A program made the position numbers and the translations under genes. The notes below the pieces were generated by a model. The model searched no databases. It had not been told where the DNA came from and saw only the letters and a program-made list of their open reading frames with translations. A DNA stretch of 64,000 nt from Halomicrobium salinisoli (lineage in GTDB: Archaea > Halobacteriota > Halobacteria > Halobacteriales > Haloarculaceae): NCBI RefSeq assembly GCF_020405185.1, contig NZ_CP084463.1, positions 1,426,001-1,490,000 on the forward strand, written 5' to 3'. The stretch's first letter is position 1; the number at the start of each line of letters is the position of its first letter. Positions 8,895 to 15,350 of this stretch are shown here, piece by piece.

Positions 8895-8918
8895 GCGCGG
8901 TGCGTCGAATAATTGATT

Positions 8919-9452
8919 ATGTCATCGATCGAACTCACGCCCAGCCAGAAGAACATTCTGCAGGAACTCGTCAACCTCTATAAGGAGGAGGAGAGCGCCG
9001 TCAAGGGCGAGGACATCGCGGAGAACGTCGACCGCAACCCCGGTACGATCCGCAACCAGATGCAGAGCCTGAAGGCCCTCCAGCTGGTCGAGGGCGTCCC
9101 CGGACCGAAGGGCGGGTACAAGCCCACGGCCAACGCCTACGACGCGCTCCAGATCGAGGACATGGACGACGCCGCGAGCGTCCCGCTGCGCCTCGAAGGC
9201 GACCTGCTGGACGACGCCAACGTCGAGGAAATCGACCTGACGAGCGTCCACCACCCCGAGGAGTGTCGCGCCGAGATCCAGCTCCAGGGCTCGATGTCCG
9301 ACTTCCACGAGGGCGACGCGGTGACCGTCGGCCCGACCCCGCTCTCGAAGCTCCAGATCATCGGCACGCTCGCCGGCAAGGACGACACCAGCAACAAGCT
9401 CATCCTCACCATCGACGACATGCGGGCGCCGGCCGAAGAGCCGGCACACTGA
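8919..9452 (+). CDS. Winged-helix transcriptional regulator (COG2524 N-terminal type)
   Basis: 177 residues. Residues ~1-75 are a winged helix: LTPSQKNILQELVNLY, then VKGEDIAENVDRNPGTIRNQMQSLKAL as the helix-turn-helix and GPKGGYKPT as the wing. This resembles the DNA-binding half of archaeal COG2524 regulators, which normally carry C-terminal CBS domains. Here residues ~85-170 instead look like a small beta-barrel with no CBS or Cys motif. The start is set by a TATA box 27 bases upstream. DNA binding is confident; ligand and targets are unknown. It is divergent from the SDR gene. Confidence 0.75.
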   Translation: MSSIELTPSQKNILQELVNLYKEEESAVKGEDIAENVDRNPGTIRNQMQSLKALQLVEGVPGPKGGYKPTANAYDALQIEDMDDAASVPLRLEGDLLDDANVEEIDLTSVHHPEECRAEIQLQGSMSDFHEGDAVTVGPTPLSKLQIIGTLAGKDDTSNKLILTIDDMRAPAEEPAH

Positions 9453-9462
9453 CCGCCACGCG

Positions 9463-9478
9463 TTCTCTCTTTCTTTTC
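9463..9478 (+). terminator. Pyrimidine-rich terminator candidate
   Basis: TTCTCTCTTTCTTTTC begins 10 bases after the stop of the 8919 gene. Archaeal RNA polymerase stops at T-rich stretches without needing a hairpin, so this is a plausible terminator. Confidence 0.45.
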
Positions 9479-9618
9479 GCTACCGCCTGCCGACGTCCGC
9501 CGTGTTCCGCGGTCCGCTGTCCGTCGCCACCGGCACGGAATCGAACGCACGCGACGACTATTCTGTCGACTGCCGATTTCAAAGCCTTTGTATCCGGTCA
9601 CTACGCAGAGACTAGCAC

Positions 9619-10794
9619 ATGACTGACAACGTCGTCGTCCTCGGTGCGGGCTACGCCGGGGCGGGCGCGATAAAGAGCCTCGAGGCCGAACTGAACGGCG
9701 AAGCCAGCGTCACCTGGATCTCCGAGCAGGACTACCACCTCGTTCTCCACGAATCCCACCGCTGCGTCTCCGACCCGAGCGTCCAGCACAAGATCACGAT
9801 CCCCGTCGACGAGATCAAATCGCCCGGCACCGACTTCGTCCAGGGCGAGGTCACGAACGTCGACACCGACGACCGCGTCGTCGAGCTGGCCGACGACTCC
9901 GAGGTCGAGTTCGACTACCTGCTGGTCGCCATCGGTTCCCGGACCGCCTTCTTCGGCATCGACGGCCTCCAGGAGCACGCCCACACGCTCAAGAGCCTCG
10001 ACGACGCGCTCGGCATCCACGACGCCGTCGTCGACGCCTACCGCGAGGCCTCCCGCAGCGATCCCGCCCAGGTCGTCGTCGGCGGCGCCGGCCTCTCCGG
10101 CATCCAGACCGCCGGCGAGATCGCCGAACTCCGCGACGAACGCAGCGCCCCCATCGACATCAAGCTCGTCGAGGGCCTCGACAGCGTCCTCCCCAACGGC
10201 GACCCCGAGCTCCAGGGCGCGCTCCGCAAGCGCCTGGAGAACAAGGACATCGACATCCTGACCGGCGAGTTCATCGGCGAGGTCGACGAGGACACCGTCT
10301 ACGTCGGCGACGACACCGAACTCGACTACGACGTCCTCGTCTGGACCGGCGGCATCACCGGCCGCGACGCCGTCCGCGACGCCGACCTCGACCAGGACGA
10401 GCGCTCCCACCGCATCTTCGCGGAACGGGACTTCCAGACCGACGACGAGCGCGTGTTCGCCATCGGCGACTGCGCCCTGATCGACCAGCCCGGCGACGAC
10501 CCCGCGCCGCCGACCGCGCAGGCCGCCTGGCAGGCCGCCGAGGTCGCCGGCGAGAACCTCGCCCGCTCCGTCCGCGGCCGGCCCCTGAAGACCTGGACCT
10601 TCGAGGACAAGGGCACCGTCGTCTCCGTCGGCGAGGAGGCCGTCGCCCACGGCGTCTCCTACATGGGCTTCGACGTCCCCATCTCCACCTTCGGCGGCCC
10701 CGTCGCCAAGAACCTCAAGAAGGCCATCGCCGCCAAGTGGATCAACTCCATCACCGGCCCCGGCACGGCGGCGAAGGCCTGGCCGGACATGTAA
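9619..10794 (+). CDS. NAD(P)/FAD-dependent oxidoreductase, type II NADH dehydrogenase-like
   Basis: 391 residues with two Rossmann folds: FAD motif VVLGAGYAGAGA (5-16) and NAD motif VVGGAGLSGIQTAGEIAEL (about 154-172). FAD-phosphate motif VFAIGDCA is near residue 280. The layout is that of NDH-2 and Ndh-like enzymes that pass NADH electrons to menaquinone without pumping protons. The C-terminal ~60 residues (KNLKKAIAAKWINSI) could form the amphipathic membrane anchor. Sulfide:quinone reductases share the fold, but the paired redox cysteines expected there are absent. It stands alone, and repeat element copy B follows within 20 bases of the stop. Confidence 0.85.
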   Translation: MTDNVVVLGAGYAGAGAIKSLEAELNGEASVTWISEQDYHLVLHESHRCVSDPSVQHKITIPVDEIKSPGTDFVQGEVTNVDTDDRVVELADDSEVEFDYLLVAIGSRTAFFGIDGLQEHAHTLKSLDDALGIHDAVVDAYREASRSDPAQVVVGGAGLSGIQTAGEIAELRDERSAPIDIKLVEGLDSVLPNGDPELQGALRKRLENKDIDILTGEFIGEVDEDTVYVGDDTELDYDVLVWTGGITGRDAVRDADLDQDERSHRIFAERDFQTDDERVFAIGDCALIDQPGDDPAPPTAQAAWQAAEVAGENLARSVRGRPLKTWTFEDKGTVVSVGEEAVAHGVSYMGFDVPISTFGGPVAKNLKKAIAAKWINSITGPGTAAKAWPDM

Positions 10795-10810
10795 ACGTAC
10801 CTTTTCACAA

Positions 10811-10947
10811 CCACCTTTTTACTGCAGGGGGTCGCCTGCGGCGACCCCCCTTGCAAAAACGTGGGCGAAAAACGCTCTTCTCGCTCGGTCGCTGCGCTCC
10901 CTCGCGAGAAGTGAACCGCGCCTCGCTGCGCTCGGCGCGGATGCTCG
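10811..10947 (+). repeat. Modular hairpin element, copy B
   Basis: CCACCTTTTT (10811-10820), stem GGGGGTCGCC/GGCGACCCCC, then the core GCAAAAACGTGGGCGAAAAA (10853-10872), the reverse complement of the copy A core. A stem CTTCTCGC/GCGAGAAG follows, then GTGAACC, a stem GCGCC/GGCGC with loop TCGCTGCGCTC, and GCGGATGCTC. Every module of copy A is present in the same order, but all three stems have different sequences. No duplicated gene end flanks this copy. The remaining ~85 bases to 11031 show no gene. Confidence 0.85.
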
Positions 10948-11031
10948 TCTGAGGCCGATTCCGTTCCCGCGATTCCGACGGTTAATCGGTGTTCGCCCCG
11001 TAAACGACCTCGAATGGGCGTCTGAGCGAAG

Positions 11032-11388
11032 CTATCGTCGCCCGTGGACTTCCAGGACGAGCGCCGCGGCCAGTCCGCAGACCAGAACCGCGGCGATGGG
11101 CTCGTACGTCAGTCGCGACAGCAGGAACTCCGGGTATGCGTCGTACGTCGGGCCGACGAAGTCGAGGTTGAACGCTGTAGACACAGTGTCGACCTCGGCA
11201 TCGATATCTCGAGGGGGCCGTGGATGTAATTCGATCAGATTCAGGACCGTCCGCTGTGCGGCTTTCCGCGATAGCAGGAACGTCAGCGTCAACACGCCGA
11301 GCAGCGTGCGGACGAATCGCGCATACGCCTTCAGGTAGCGATTGCGTCCTCGCGGCGTCGGCGGCATCTCCGGGCCGGTGGGCCTCAT
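11032..11388 (-). CDS. Array membrane protein H (type 2), last gene of the operon
   Basis: 118 residues. PPTPRGRNRYLKAYARFVR leads into TM1 (LLGVLTLTFLL). The outer loop is ~50 residues, then YPEFLLSRLTYEPIAAV runs into TM2 (LVCGLAAALVLEV), ending in HGRR. The ATG overlaps the upstream stop by four bases. It is most like member F: both start MRP(A/T)GP-x-x-PP-x-PRGRN and share LTLTFLLS in TM1. The end is shorter and less conserved than in siblings (the usual GLLCT is GLAAA), so it may be drifting. Function unknown; see the array entry. Confidence 0.8.
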   Translation of the reverse strand: MRPTGPEMPPTPRGRNRYLKAYARFVRTLLGVLTLTFLLSRKAAQRTVLNLIELHPRPPRDIDAEVDTVSTAFNLDFVGPTYDAYPEFLLSRLTYEPIAAVLVCGLAAALVLEVHGRR

Positions 11389-11744
11389 CTGTCGCTCCCT
11401 CCATTCCGTTTCCGGGATTCAGCGACGACCGTACACACCAGCCCGGCCAGCAGAACAGCGACGTAGACATCAGACGTGTAGATCATGCCCAGGTATCGGG
11501 GGAGTACCTCGTGGAGTGGCTCCGGGATAAGCAGTACCAGTTCGGGGTCAACGAGGTCGGTCACCCCCTCGGATCGGGGCCCGTGATACGAGGGCGGATT
11601 CAGAATCGCCCGCCCCACCATGTGGTCGAGCAGGAACGTCACTGGGGCTATCAGGACGAGCGAGCGGACCAGGCGCAGATACGCCCCGACGTGCCGGTAC
11701 CGACCTTGCGGCGTGGCCGGGAGTCCGTATCTGTTCGGTATCAT
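11385..11744 (-). CDS. Array membrane protein G (type 1)
   Basis: 119 residues. PATPQGRYRHVGAYLRLVR leads into TM1 (SLVLIAPVTFLL). The loop diverges strongly from its siblings, then PRYLGMIYTSDVYVAV runs into TM2 (LLAGLVCTVVAES) and a basic KRNGGSDR end. It overlaps both neighbours by four bases. Its closest relative is member E, two genes upstream: TM1 context SLVL-x-x-P and the end KR(S/N)GG(R/S)DR are shared. Like E it lacks the RLTYEP motif of type 2 members. The first residues (MIPNRYG) are unlike the others. Function unknown. Confidence 0.8.
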   Translation of the reverse strand: MIPNRYGLPATPQGRYRHVGAYLRLVRSLVLIAPVTFLLDHMVGRAILNPPSYHGPRSEGVTDLVDPELVLLIPEPLHEVLPRYLGMIYTSDVYVAVLLAGLVCTVVAESRKRNGGSDR

Positions 11745-12106
11745 GGTTTCCGACGCCCCCTGCGCTCACGAGCCTCAAGCGCGAGGGAACAGAGCAGTCC
11801 GACAGCGAGGACCGCAACTATCGGCTCGTACGCAAGCCGCGATAGCATGAATTCCGGATACGAGTAATGCAGTGGGCCCGCGACGTCGAACCCGAACCAG
11901 TTGCTCACGACGTTGACCTCGCCGTACTTGCGCGCAGCCCACGCCGGGAGGTCGATCATCTCGACCGTCTGATGGGCGGCTTCGAGCGAGAGCAGGAACG
12001 TCAGCGTCAGCGCGGCAAGTAGCGACCGGACGAGCCGTGCGTACGCCTTCAGATAGTGATTTCGGCCGCGTGGCATGGGTGGCACGTTCGGACCGGCGGG
12101 CCTCAT
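11741..12106 (-). CDS. Array membrane protein F (type 2)
   Basis: 121 residues from the ATG at 12106, chosen because it overlaps the upstream stop by four bases exactly as at every other junction; a longer frame to 12154 would run into gene E. Layout: PPMPRGRNHYLKAYARLVR, TM1 (LLAALTLTFLL), an outer loop of ~50 residues, YPEFMLSRLAYEPIVAV, TM2 (LAVGLLCSLALEA), and a basic ERRGRRKP end. It pairs with H as its nearest sibling. Function unknown. Confidence 0.82.
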   Translation of the reverse strand: MRPAGPNVPPMPRGRNHYLKAYARLVRSLLAALTLTFLLSLEAAHQTVEMIDLPAWAARKYGEVNVVSNWFGFDVAGPLHYSYPEFMLSRLAYEPIVAVLAVGLLCSLALEARERRGRRKP

Positions 12107-12462
12107 CGGTCTCGGCCCCCGCTTCGTTTCCGGGCTTCCACGATGAGGGTACACGCTAATCCGCCCACTAAAACGGCGACGATCGGTGCCGACGTGAACA
12201 CCTCTACCAGATAGTCGACAAACTCAAAGTGGAGTGGCAGGCAGCCGATTATGTTGGACGTTGGGCGGCCGACGCCCGCCGCCCCGCTGTAGCGGAGGCC
12301 GCGATATGAAGCCCATCGGGAGGTCGGCCCGTCTATCAGCTGGCCGAGCACGAAGATCGTCGGGACGGCCAGGACGAGCGAGACGACGAGGCGTCGGTAG
12401 GCAGCGACGTGTCTGTTCCGCCCCCGCGGCGTGGCCCGCGGCTTCGATTTGATGATCCTCAT
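12103..12462 (-). CDS. Array membrane protein E (type 1)
   Basis: 119 residues. PRATPRGRNRHVAAYRRLVV leads into TM1 (LVLAVPTIFVL). The loop of ~55 residues contains SYRGLRYSG, which has a counterpart SYHGPRSEG in member G. DYLVEVFTSAPIVAV then enters TM2 (LVGGLACTLIVEA) and ends RKRSGGRDR. The stretch before TM2 matches member C (DYLVRVLTYEPILAV). Four-base overlaps with both neighbours. Function unknown. Confidence 0.82.
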   Translation of the reverse strand: MRIIKSKPRATPRGRNRHVAAYRRLVVSLVLAVPTIFVLGQLIDGPTSRWASYRGLRYSGAAGVGRPTSNIIGCLPLHFEFVDYLVEVFTSAPIVAVLVGGLACTLIVEARKRSGGRDR

Positions 12463-12821
12463 GGCTCTCGACGCCTCTCTCGCTCACGGATCTCCATCGC
12501 GACGGTACAGAGCAGTCCTGCGACGATGAGGGCCACGAACGGCTCGTACGTGAGGCGACCAATCAGGAACTCCGGGAAGCCGTGGAAGAGCCACGTGCTC
12601 GGATCACCGTCGAACCCGAGATAGAACTCTGAAGGGTATGTACGCAGAATCGCTGGGTCCTGCTGAAAATATCTCATGACCATATACCGCCAGCGGGTCT
12701 TGAGGACGTAGAACGAGACGAACAGGGCCGCGGACAGAGCGGGCACGCCGCGAACGAGTGCCTTGACGTGCCAGTATCGGCCGCGAGGCATCGCCGGTGG
12801 TCTCGGTCTCGTGGTCGTCAT
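12459..12821 (-). CDS. Array membrane protein D (type 2)
   Basis: 120 residues from the ATG at 12821, which overlaps the stop of gene C by four bases; longer in-frame starts lie inside C and B and are rejected. PPAMPRGRYWHVKALVRG leads into TM1 (ALSAALFVSFYVL). The aromatic-rich loop is followed by FPEFLIGRLTYEPFVAL, TM2 (IVAGLLCTVAMEI) and RERERRREP. The last nine residues are almost identical to member B (RERERHREP), which marks the two as recent duplicates apart from their loops. Function unknown. Confidence 0.83.
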   Translation of the reverse strand: MTTTRPRPPAMPRGRYWHVKALVRGVPALSAALFVSFYVLKTRWRYMVMRYFQQDPAILRTYPSEFYLGFDGDPSTWLFHGFPEFLIGRLTYEPFVALIVAGLLCTVAMEIRERERRREP

Positions 12822-13189
12822 CGTGTGGCCTTTGGTCTCCGCTGTCGGTTCTCCACGATCACGGTACAGATGAGGCCGCCGACGAGGACGGCCAGGATCG
12901 GTTCGTACGTGAGGACTCTGACGAGGTAGTCGTCGAGGCTCGCGACGTACGGAACGCCGATGGCGTCCGTCAGCACGGGGTACTTCGCAGACAGTTCGGC
13001 GGCTCGCTGAGGATAGTAAATCGGATTGGAGCCTGTGGCGCGCATGAACGTGACGACTGCCTTCCATGTGATGACGAAGTGCGAGAACACTGCGGCGAGA
13101 GCTATCGCTCCGACTGCACGCAGGTACGCCCTGACGTGCCAGTATCGGCCACGGGCCATCGACGGCGGTCGCGGTCTGACGCCTGTCAT
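12818..13189 (-). CDS. Array membrane protein C (type 1)
   Basis: 123 residues. PPSMARGRYWHVRAYLRAV leads into TM1 (AIALAAVFSHFVI). The loop of ~55 residues contains YPVLTDAIGVPY, matched by YPLLAQTYNQPIY in member A. DYLVRVLTYEPILAV enters TM2 (LVGGLICTVIVEN) and the end is RQRRPKATR. Four-base overlaps on both sides. The PRGR motif is changed to ARGR. Function unknown. Confidence 0.83.
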   Translation of the reverse strand: MTGVRPRPPSMARGRYWHVRAYLRAVGAIALAAVFSHFVITWKAVVTFMRATGSNPIYYPQRAAELSAKYPVLTDAIGVPYVASLDDYLVRVLTYEPILAVLVGGLICTVIVENRQRRPKATR

Positions 13190-13569
13190 GGTTCTCGATG
13201 CCTCTCTCGCTCACGAATTTCTAGCGCGACAGTACAGACGAGGCCGCCGACGAGGAGGGCGAGGACTGGCCAGAACGTGAGGCGAGCGACGAGGAACTCG
13301 AGGAACGCGACCGGCAGCGGCGCGTCCGGGTGGAAAGTAAACGGGCCGTGGAGCGCTGGTTCCACTGGGTGACCAAGCATCGGGCTCGTGAATATATTGA
13401 CGCCGACCATCTCCGCCCACTCGCGGTAGACCATCGGCCAGTTCCTGTAGACGACTGCGAAGCAGATCGTTACCGCGAACAGCACCCCGGACACCGCTCG
13501 CTGGTACGCTCTGACGTGCCAGTTCCGCCCGCGTGGCGTCGCCGGCGGTCTCGACGTCGTGGCCGTCAT
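13186..13569 (-). CDS. Array membrane protein B (type 2)
   Basis: 127 residues. PPATPRGRNWHVRAYQRAV leads into TM1 (GVLFAVTICFAVV). The outer loop is the longest of the type 2 members (~60 residues, Pro- and His-rich). AFLEFLVARLTFWPVLAL enters TM2 (LVGGLVCTVALEI) and the end is RERERHREP. TYEP is changed to TFWP. Four-base overlaps with both neighbours. Function unknown. Confidence 0.83.
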   Translation of the reverse strand: MTATTSRPPATPRGRNWHVRAYQRAVSGVLFAVTICFAVVYRNWPMVYREWAEMVGVNIFTSPMLGHPVEPALHGPFTFHPDAPLPVAFLEFLVARLTFWPVLALLVGGLVCTVALEIRERERHREP

Positions 13570-13958
13570 GTCCTCTGCCTCCGTCTCTCCCGAAGCTCCA
13601 GTAACACGGTACAGCAGAGCAGCCCGACGATCGCGCCGAGAACCGGTTCGTACGTGAGCATTCTGCCGAGGAGGACGTGGAACGTCTCGTATATTGGCTG
13701 ATTGTACGTCTGAGCCAGCAAGGGATAGGTCTCACCGACTTTCGCGAGCGCTTCGGGATCGGAGTGCCTGATAATCAGATGTATCAGCCTGTCGTTGCCC
13801 CTGATGACCTCCAGCATCGCGTGGCGGTGCCAGTAGAAGTAGATCCAGAACGACACGAACAGTCCAGCACCGAGCATCTTGAGGGCCCGACAGTACGCTT
13901 TGACGTGCCAGTAGCGCCCGCGCGGCATCGCCGGGGGTCGAAGACTGGCGCCTGCCAT
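13566..13958 (-). CDS. Array membrane protein A (type 1), first gene of the operon
   Basis: 130 residues from the ATG at 13958. An ATG at 14012 is also in frame, but a TATA-like AAAGCTTTT lies about 31 bases before 13958, and MAGASLRPPAMPRGR matches the start of the siblings. RYWHVKAYCRAL leads into TM1 (MLGAGLFVSFWIYFYW). The longest loop of the array (~60 residues) ends with FHVLLGRMLTYEPVLGA, then TM2 (IVGLLCCTVLLEL) and RERRRQRT. As the first gene it sets the expression of the array. Function unknown. Confidence 0.83.
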   Translation of the reverse strand: MAGASLRPPAMPRGRYWHVKAYCRALKMLGAGLFVSFWIYFYWHRHAMLEVIRGNDRLIHLIIRHSDPEALAKVGETYPLLAQTYNQPIYETFHVLLGRMLTYEPVLGAIVGLLCCTVLLELRERRRQRT

Positions 13959-13984
13959 TGGTTGCAGCCAGAACCGAACGGATG

Positions 13985-13993
13985 AAAAGCTTT
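13985..13993 (-). promoter_or_regulatory. TATA-like box of the eight-gene array
   Basis: AAAGCTTTT on the minus strand, centred about 31 bases before the ATG at 13958. It is the only AT-rich block in the 72-base gap between the array and udp. A transcript from here would be leaderless or nearly so. Confidence 0.5.
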
Positions 13994-14030
13994 GTGACGG
14001 ACTATCATGCAAGACGAGTGCGCCCCGGCG

Positions 14031-14909
14031 TCAGATCGACAGCCCGGCGTGCCACGCGTCGGCGTCGCTCTCGGCGACCGCGTCGTCCATCTCGGCGAGG
14101 TACTTCACGGCGAGGCTGGCCGTCTTCGCGGCCTTGCGCTCGCCCTCGGTGCGGAACTCGCCGGTGACGCGGTTGGCGTAGACGGTACAGACCGCGCCGG
14201 CCCGGAGGCCGTAGAGGTTCGCCAGCGTGAGGACGGAACTGGCCTCCATCTCGAAGTTGAGGACGCCGGCCTCCCGGAGCTCCGCGATGCGCTCGTCGCT
14301 GCCGCGGGCTTCGAACCCCTCGAAGCCGGGGCGGGACTGGCCGGCGTAGAAGCTGTCCGTCGAGCAGGTCAGTCCGCGGTGGTAGTCGTAGCCCAGCTCC
14401 TCGGCGGCGGCGACCAGCGCGGAGACGACGCGGTAGTCCGCCGTGGCGGGGTAGTCCTCGCGGACGTACTCGTCGCTGGTGCCCTCCTGCCGGACCGCGC
14501 CGGTGGTGATGACCAGGTCGCCGACGCTGGCCTCCTCGCGGATGGCGCCGCAGGAGCCCACGCGGAGGAGCGTGTCCGCGCCGACGCGGGCCAGCTCCTC
14601 GACCGCGATGGCCGCCGAGGGCGACCCGATCCCCGTCGAGGTTACCGAGATGGGCGTGTCCTCGTAGGTGCCCGTGGCGGTGCGGAACTCGCGGTGGCTG
14701 GCGACCTCTTCGTGGTCGTCCCAGGCGTCGACGATCTTCTCGACGCGCTCGGGATTTCCCGGGAGCAGGACGGAGTCGGCGACGTCGCCCGGCGCTACTT
14801 CGAGGTGGTACTGCTCGCCGTCGTTCGGGTCCTCGCTGTCGGCGAGATCGCCGGAATCCTCGCTGTCCGCGACCTCTGTGGGTCCGTCGCCGTCCGCTGG
14901 CCCGCTCAT
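14031..14909 (-). CDS. udp: Uridine phosphorylase / nucleoside phosphorylase
   Basis: 292 residues of the trimeric/hexameric nucleoside phosphorylase fold, which cleaves uridine with phosphate to uracil and ribose 1-phosphate. The phosphate-binding loop VLLPGNPERV is near residues 48-57. GIGSPSAAIAVEEL, VGSCGAI and MEASSVLTLA (ribose/base site) are in the family order. The first ~35 residues are an acidic Asp/Ser/Glu-rich extension outside the fold. The ATG overlaps the stop of cdd by four bases, so cytidine deamination and uridine cleavage are translated together. Purine-nucleoside specificity cannot be excluded, but the cdd neighbour favours uridine. Confidence 0.92.
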   Translation of the reverse strand: MSGPADGDGPTEVADSEDSGDLADSEDPNDGEQYHLEVAPGDVADSVLLPGNPERVEKIVDAWDDHEEVASHREFRTATGTYEDTPISVTSTGIGSPSAAIAVEELARVGADTLLRVGSCGAIREEASVGDLVITTGAVRQEGTSDEYVREDYPATADYRVVSALVAAAEELGYDYHRGLTCSTDSFYAGQSRPGFEGFEARGSDERIAELREAGVLNFEMEASSVLTLANLYGLRAGAVCTVYANRVTGEFRTEGERKAAKTASLAVKYLAEMDDAVAESDADAWHAGLSI

Positions 14910-15292
14910 TCCAGGTCCTCCCGCTCGATGGTCGCCGGCAGCAGGTCGCCCAGCCGGTACTCCGTGACGTCGTCGCCCTCGTCGCAGAGGACCGCGAAGT
15001 CGTCGTCGGAGAACTCAGTGAGGGACTGGCGGCACATCCCGCAGGGGGTCTGGCCGTCCCGCGCAGCGGTGGAGACTGCGATACGGGCGAACTCGCGGTG
15101 GCCGTCCCGGACCGCCGAGCCCAGCGCGACCTCCTCGGCGTGGAGGCTGTTGCTGTAGTTGGCGTTCTCGACGTTACAGCCCGTGTAGACGGTGCCGTCG
15201 GCGGTCTCCAGCGCAGCGCCGACGTAGTACTCCGAGTACGGCGCGTAGGAGGCCTCGACGGCCTCGCGGGCGGCCTCGATCAGCGAATCCAT
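14906..15292 (-). CDS. cdd: Cytidine deaminase
   Basis: 128 residues from the ATG at 15292; an upstream in-frame start adds only a short unconserved leader. It converts cytidine and deoxycytidine to uridine and deoxyuridine. Zinc site: HAEE (51-54; His ligand and catalytic Glu) and PCGMCRQ (83-89; two Cys). GCNVENANYSNS before the HAE block binds substrate. The zinc ligand is His as in E. coli Cdd and not Cys as in the small tetrameric enzymes, though the length is that of the small type. First gene of the cdd-udp pair. Confidence 0.93.
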   Translation of the reverse strand: MDSLIEAAREAVEASYAPYSEYYVGAALETADGTVYTGCNVENANYSNSLHAEEVALGSAVRDGHREFARIAVSTAARDGQTPCGMCRQSLTEFSDDDFAVLCDEGDDVTEYRLGDLLPATIEREDLE

Positions 15293-15350
15293 GCCGGACG
15301 GGTCGCCCGCGCGAGCCAAATAGCCACCGGCCCGTCGGGCGATCGGCGCG

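Larger units (their letters stand above)
11032..13958 (-). other. Tandem array of eight paralogous two-helix membrane proteins (one operon)
   Basis: Eight genes of 118-130 residues follow each other with a four-base ATGA overlap at all seven junctions. All share PP-x-x-PRGR-x-x-H-V/L-x-AY-x-R, TM1, a variable loop of 45-60 residues, TM2 with a GL-x-CT core, and a basic end. Two subfamilies alternate: type 1 (A, C, E, G), with a DYLV-x-V-like approach to TM2, and type 2 (B, D, F, H), with (Y/F)-x-EF(L/M)-x-x-RL(T/A)-x-x-P. The order A-B, C-D, E-F, G-H implies amplification of a two-gene unit. Base composition looks more AT-rich than in neighbouring genes. Confidence 0.9.
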
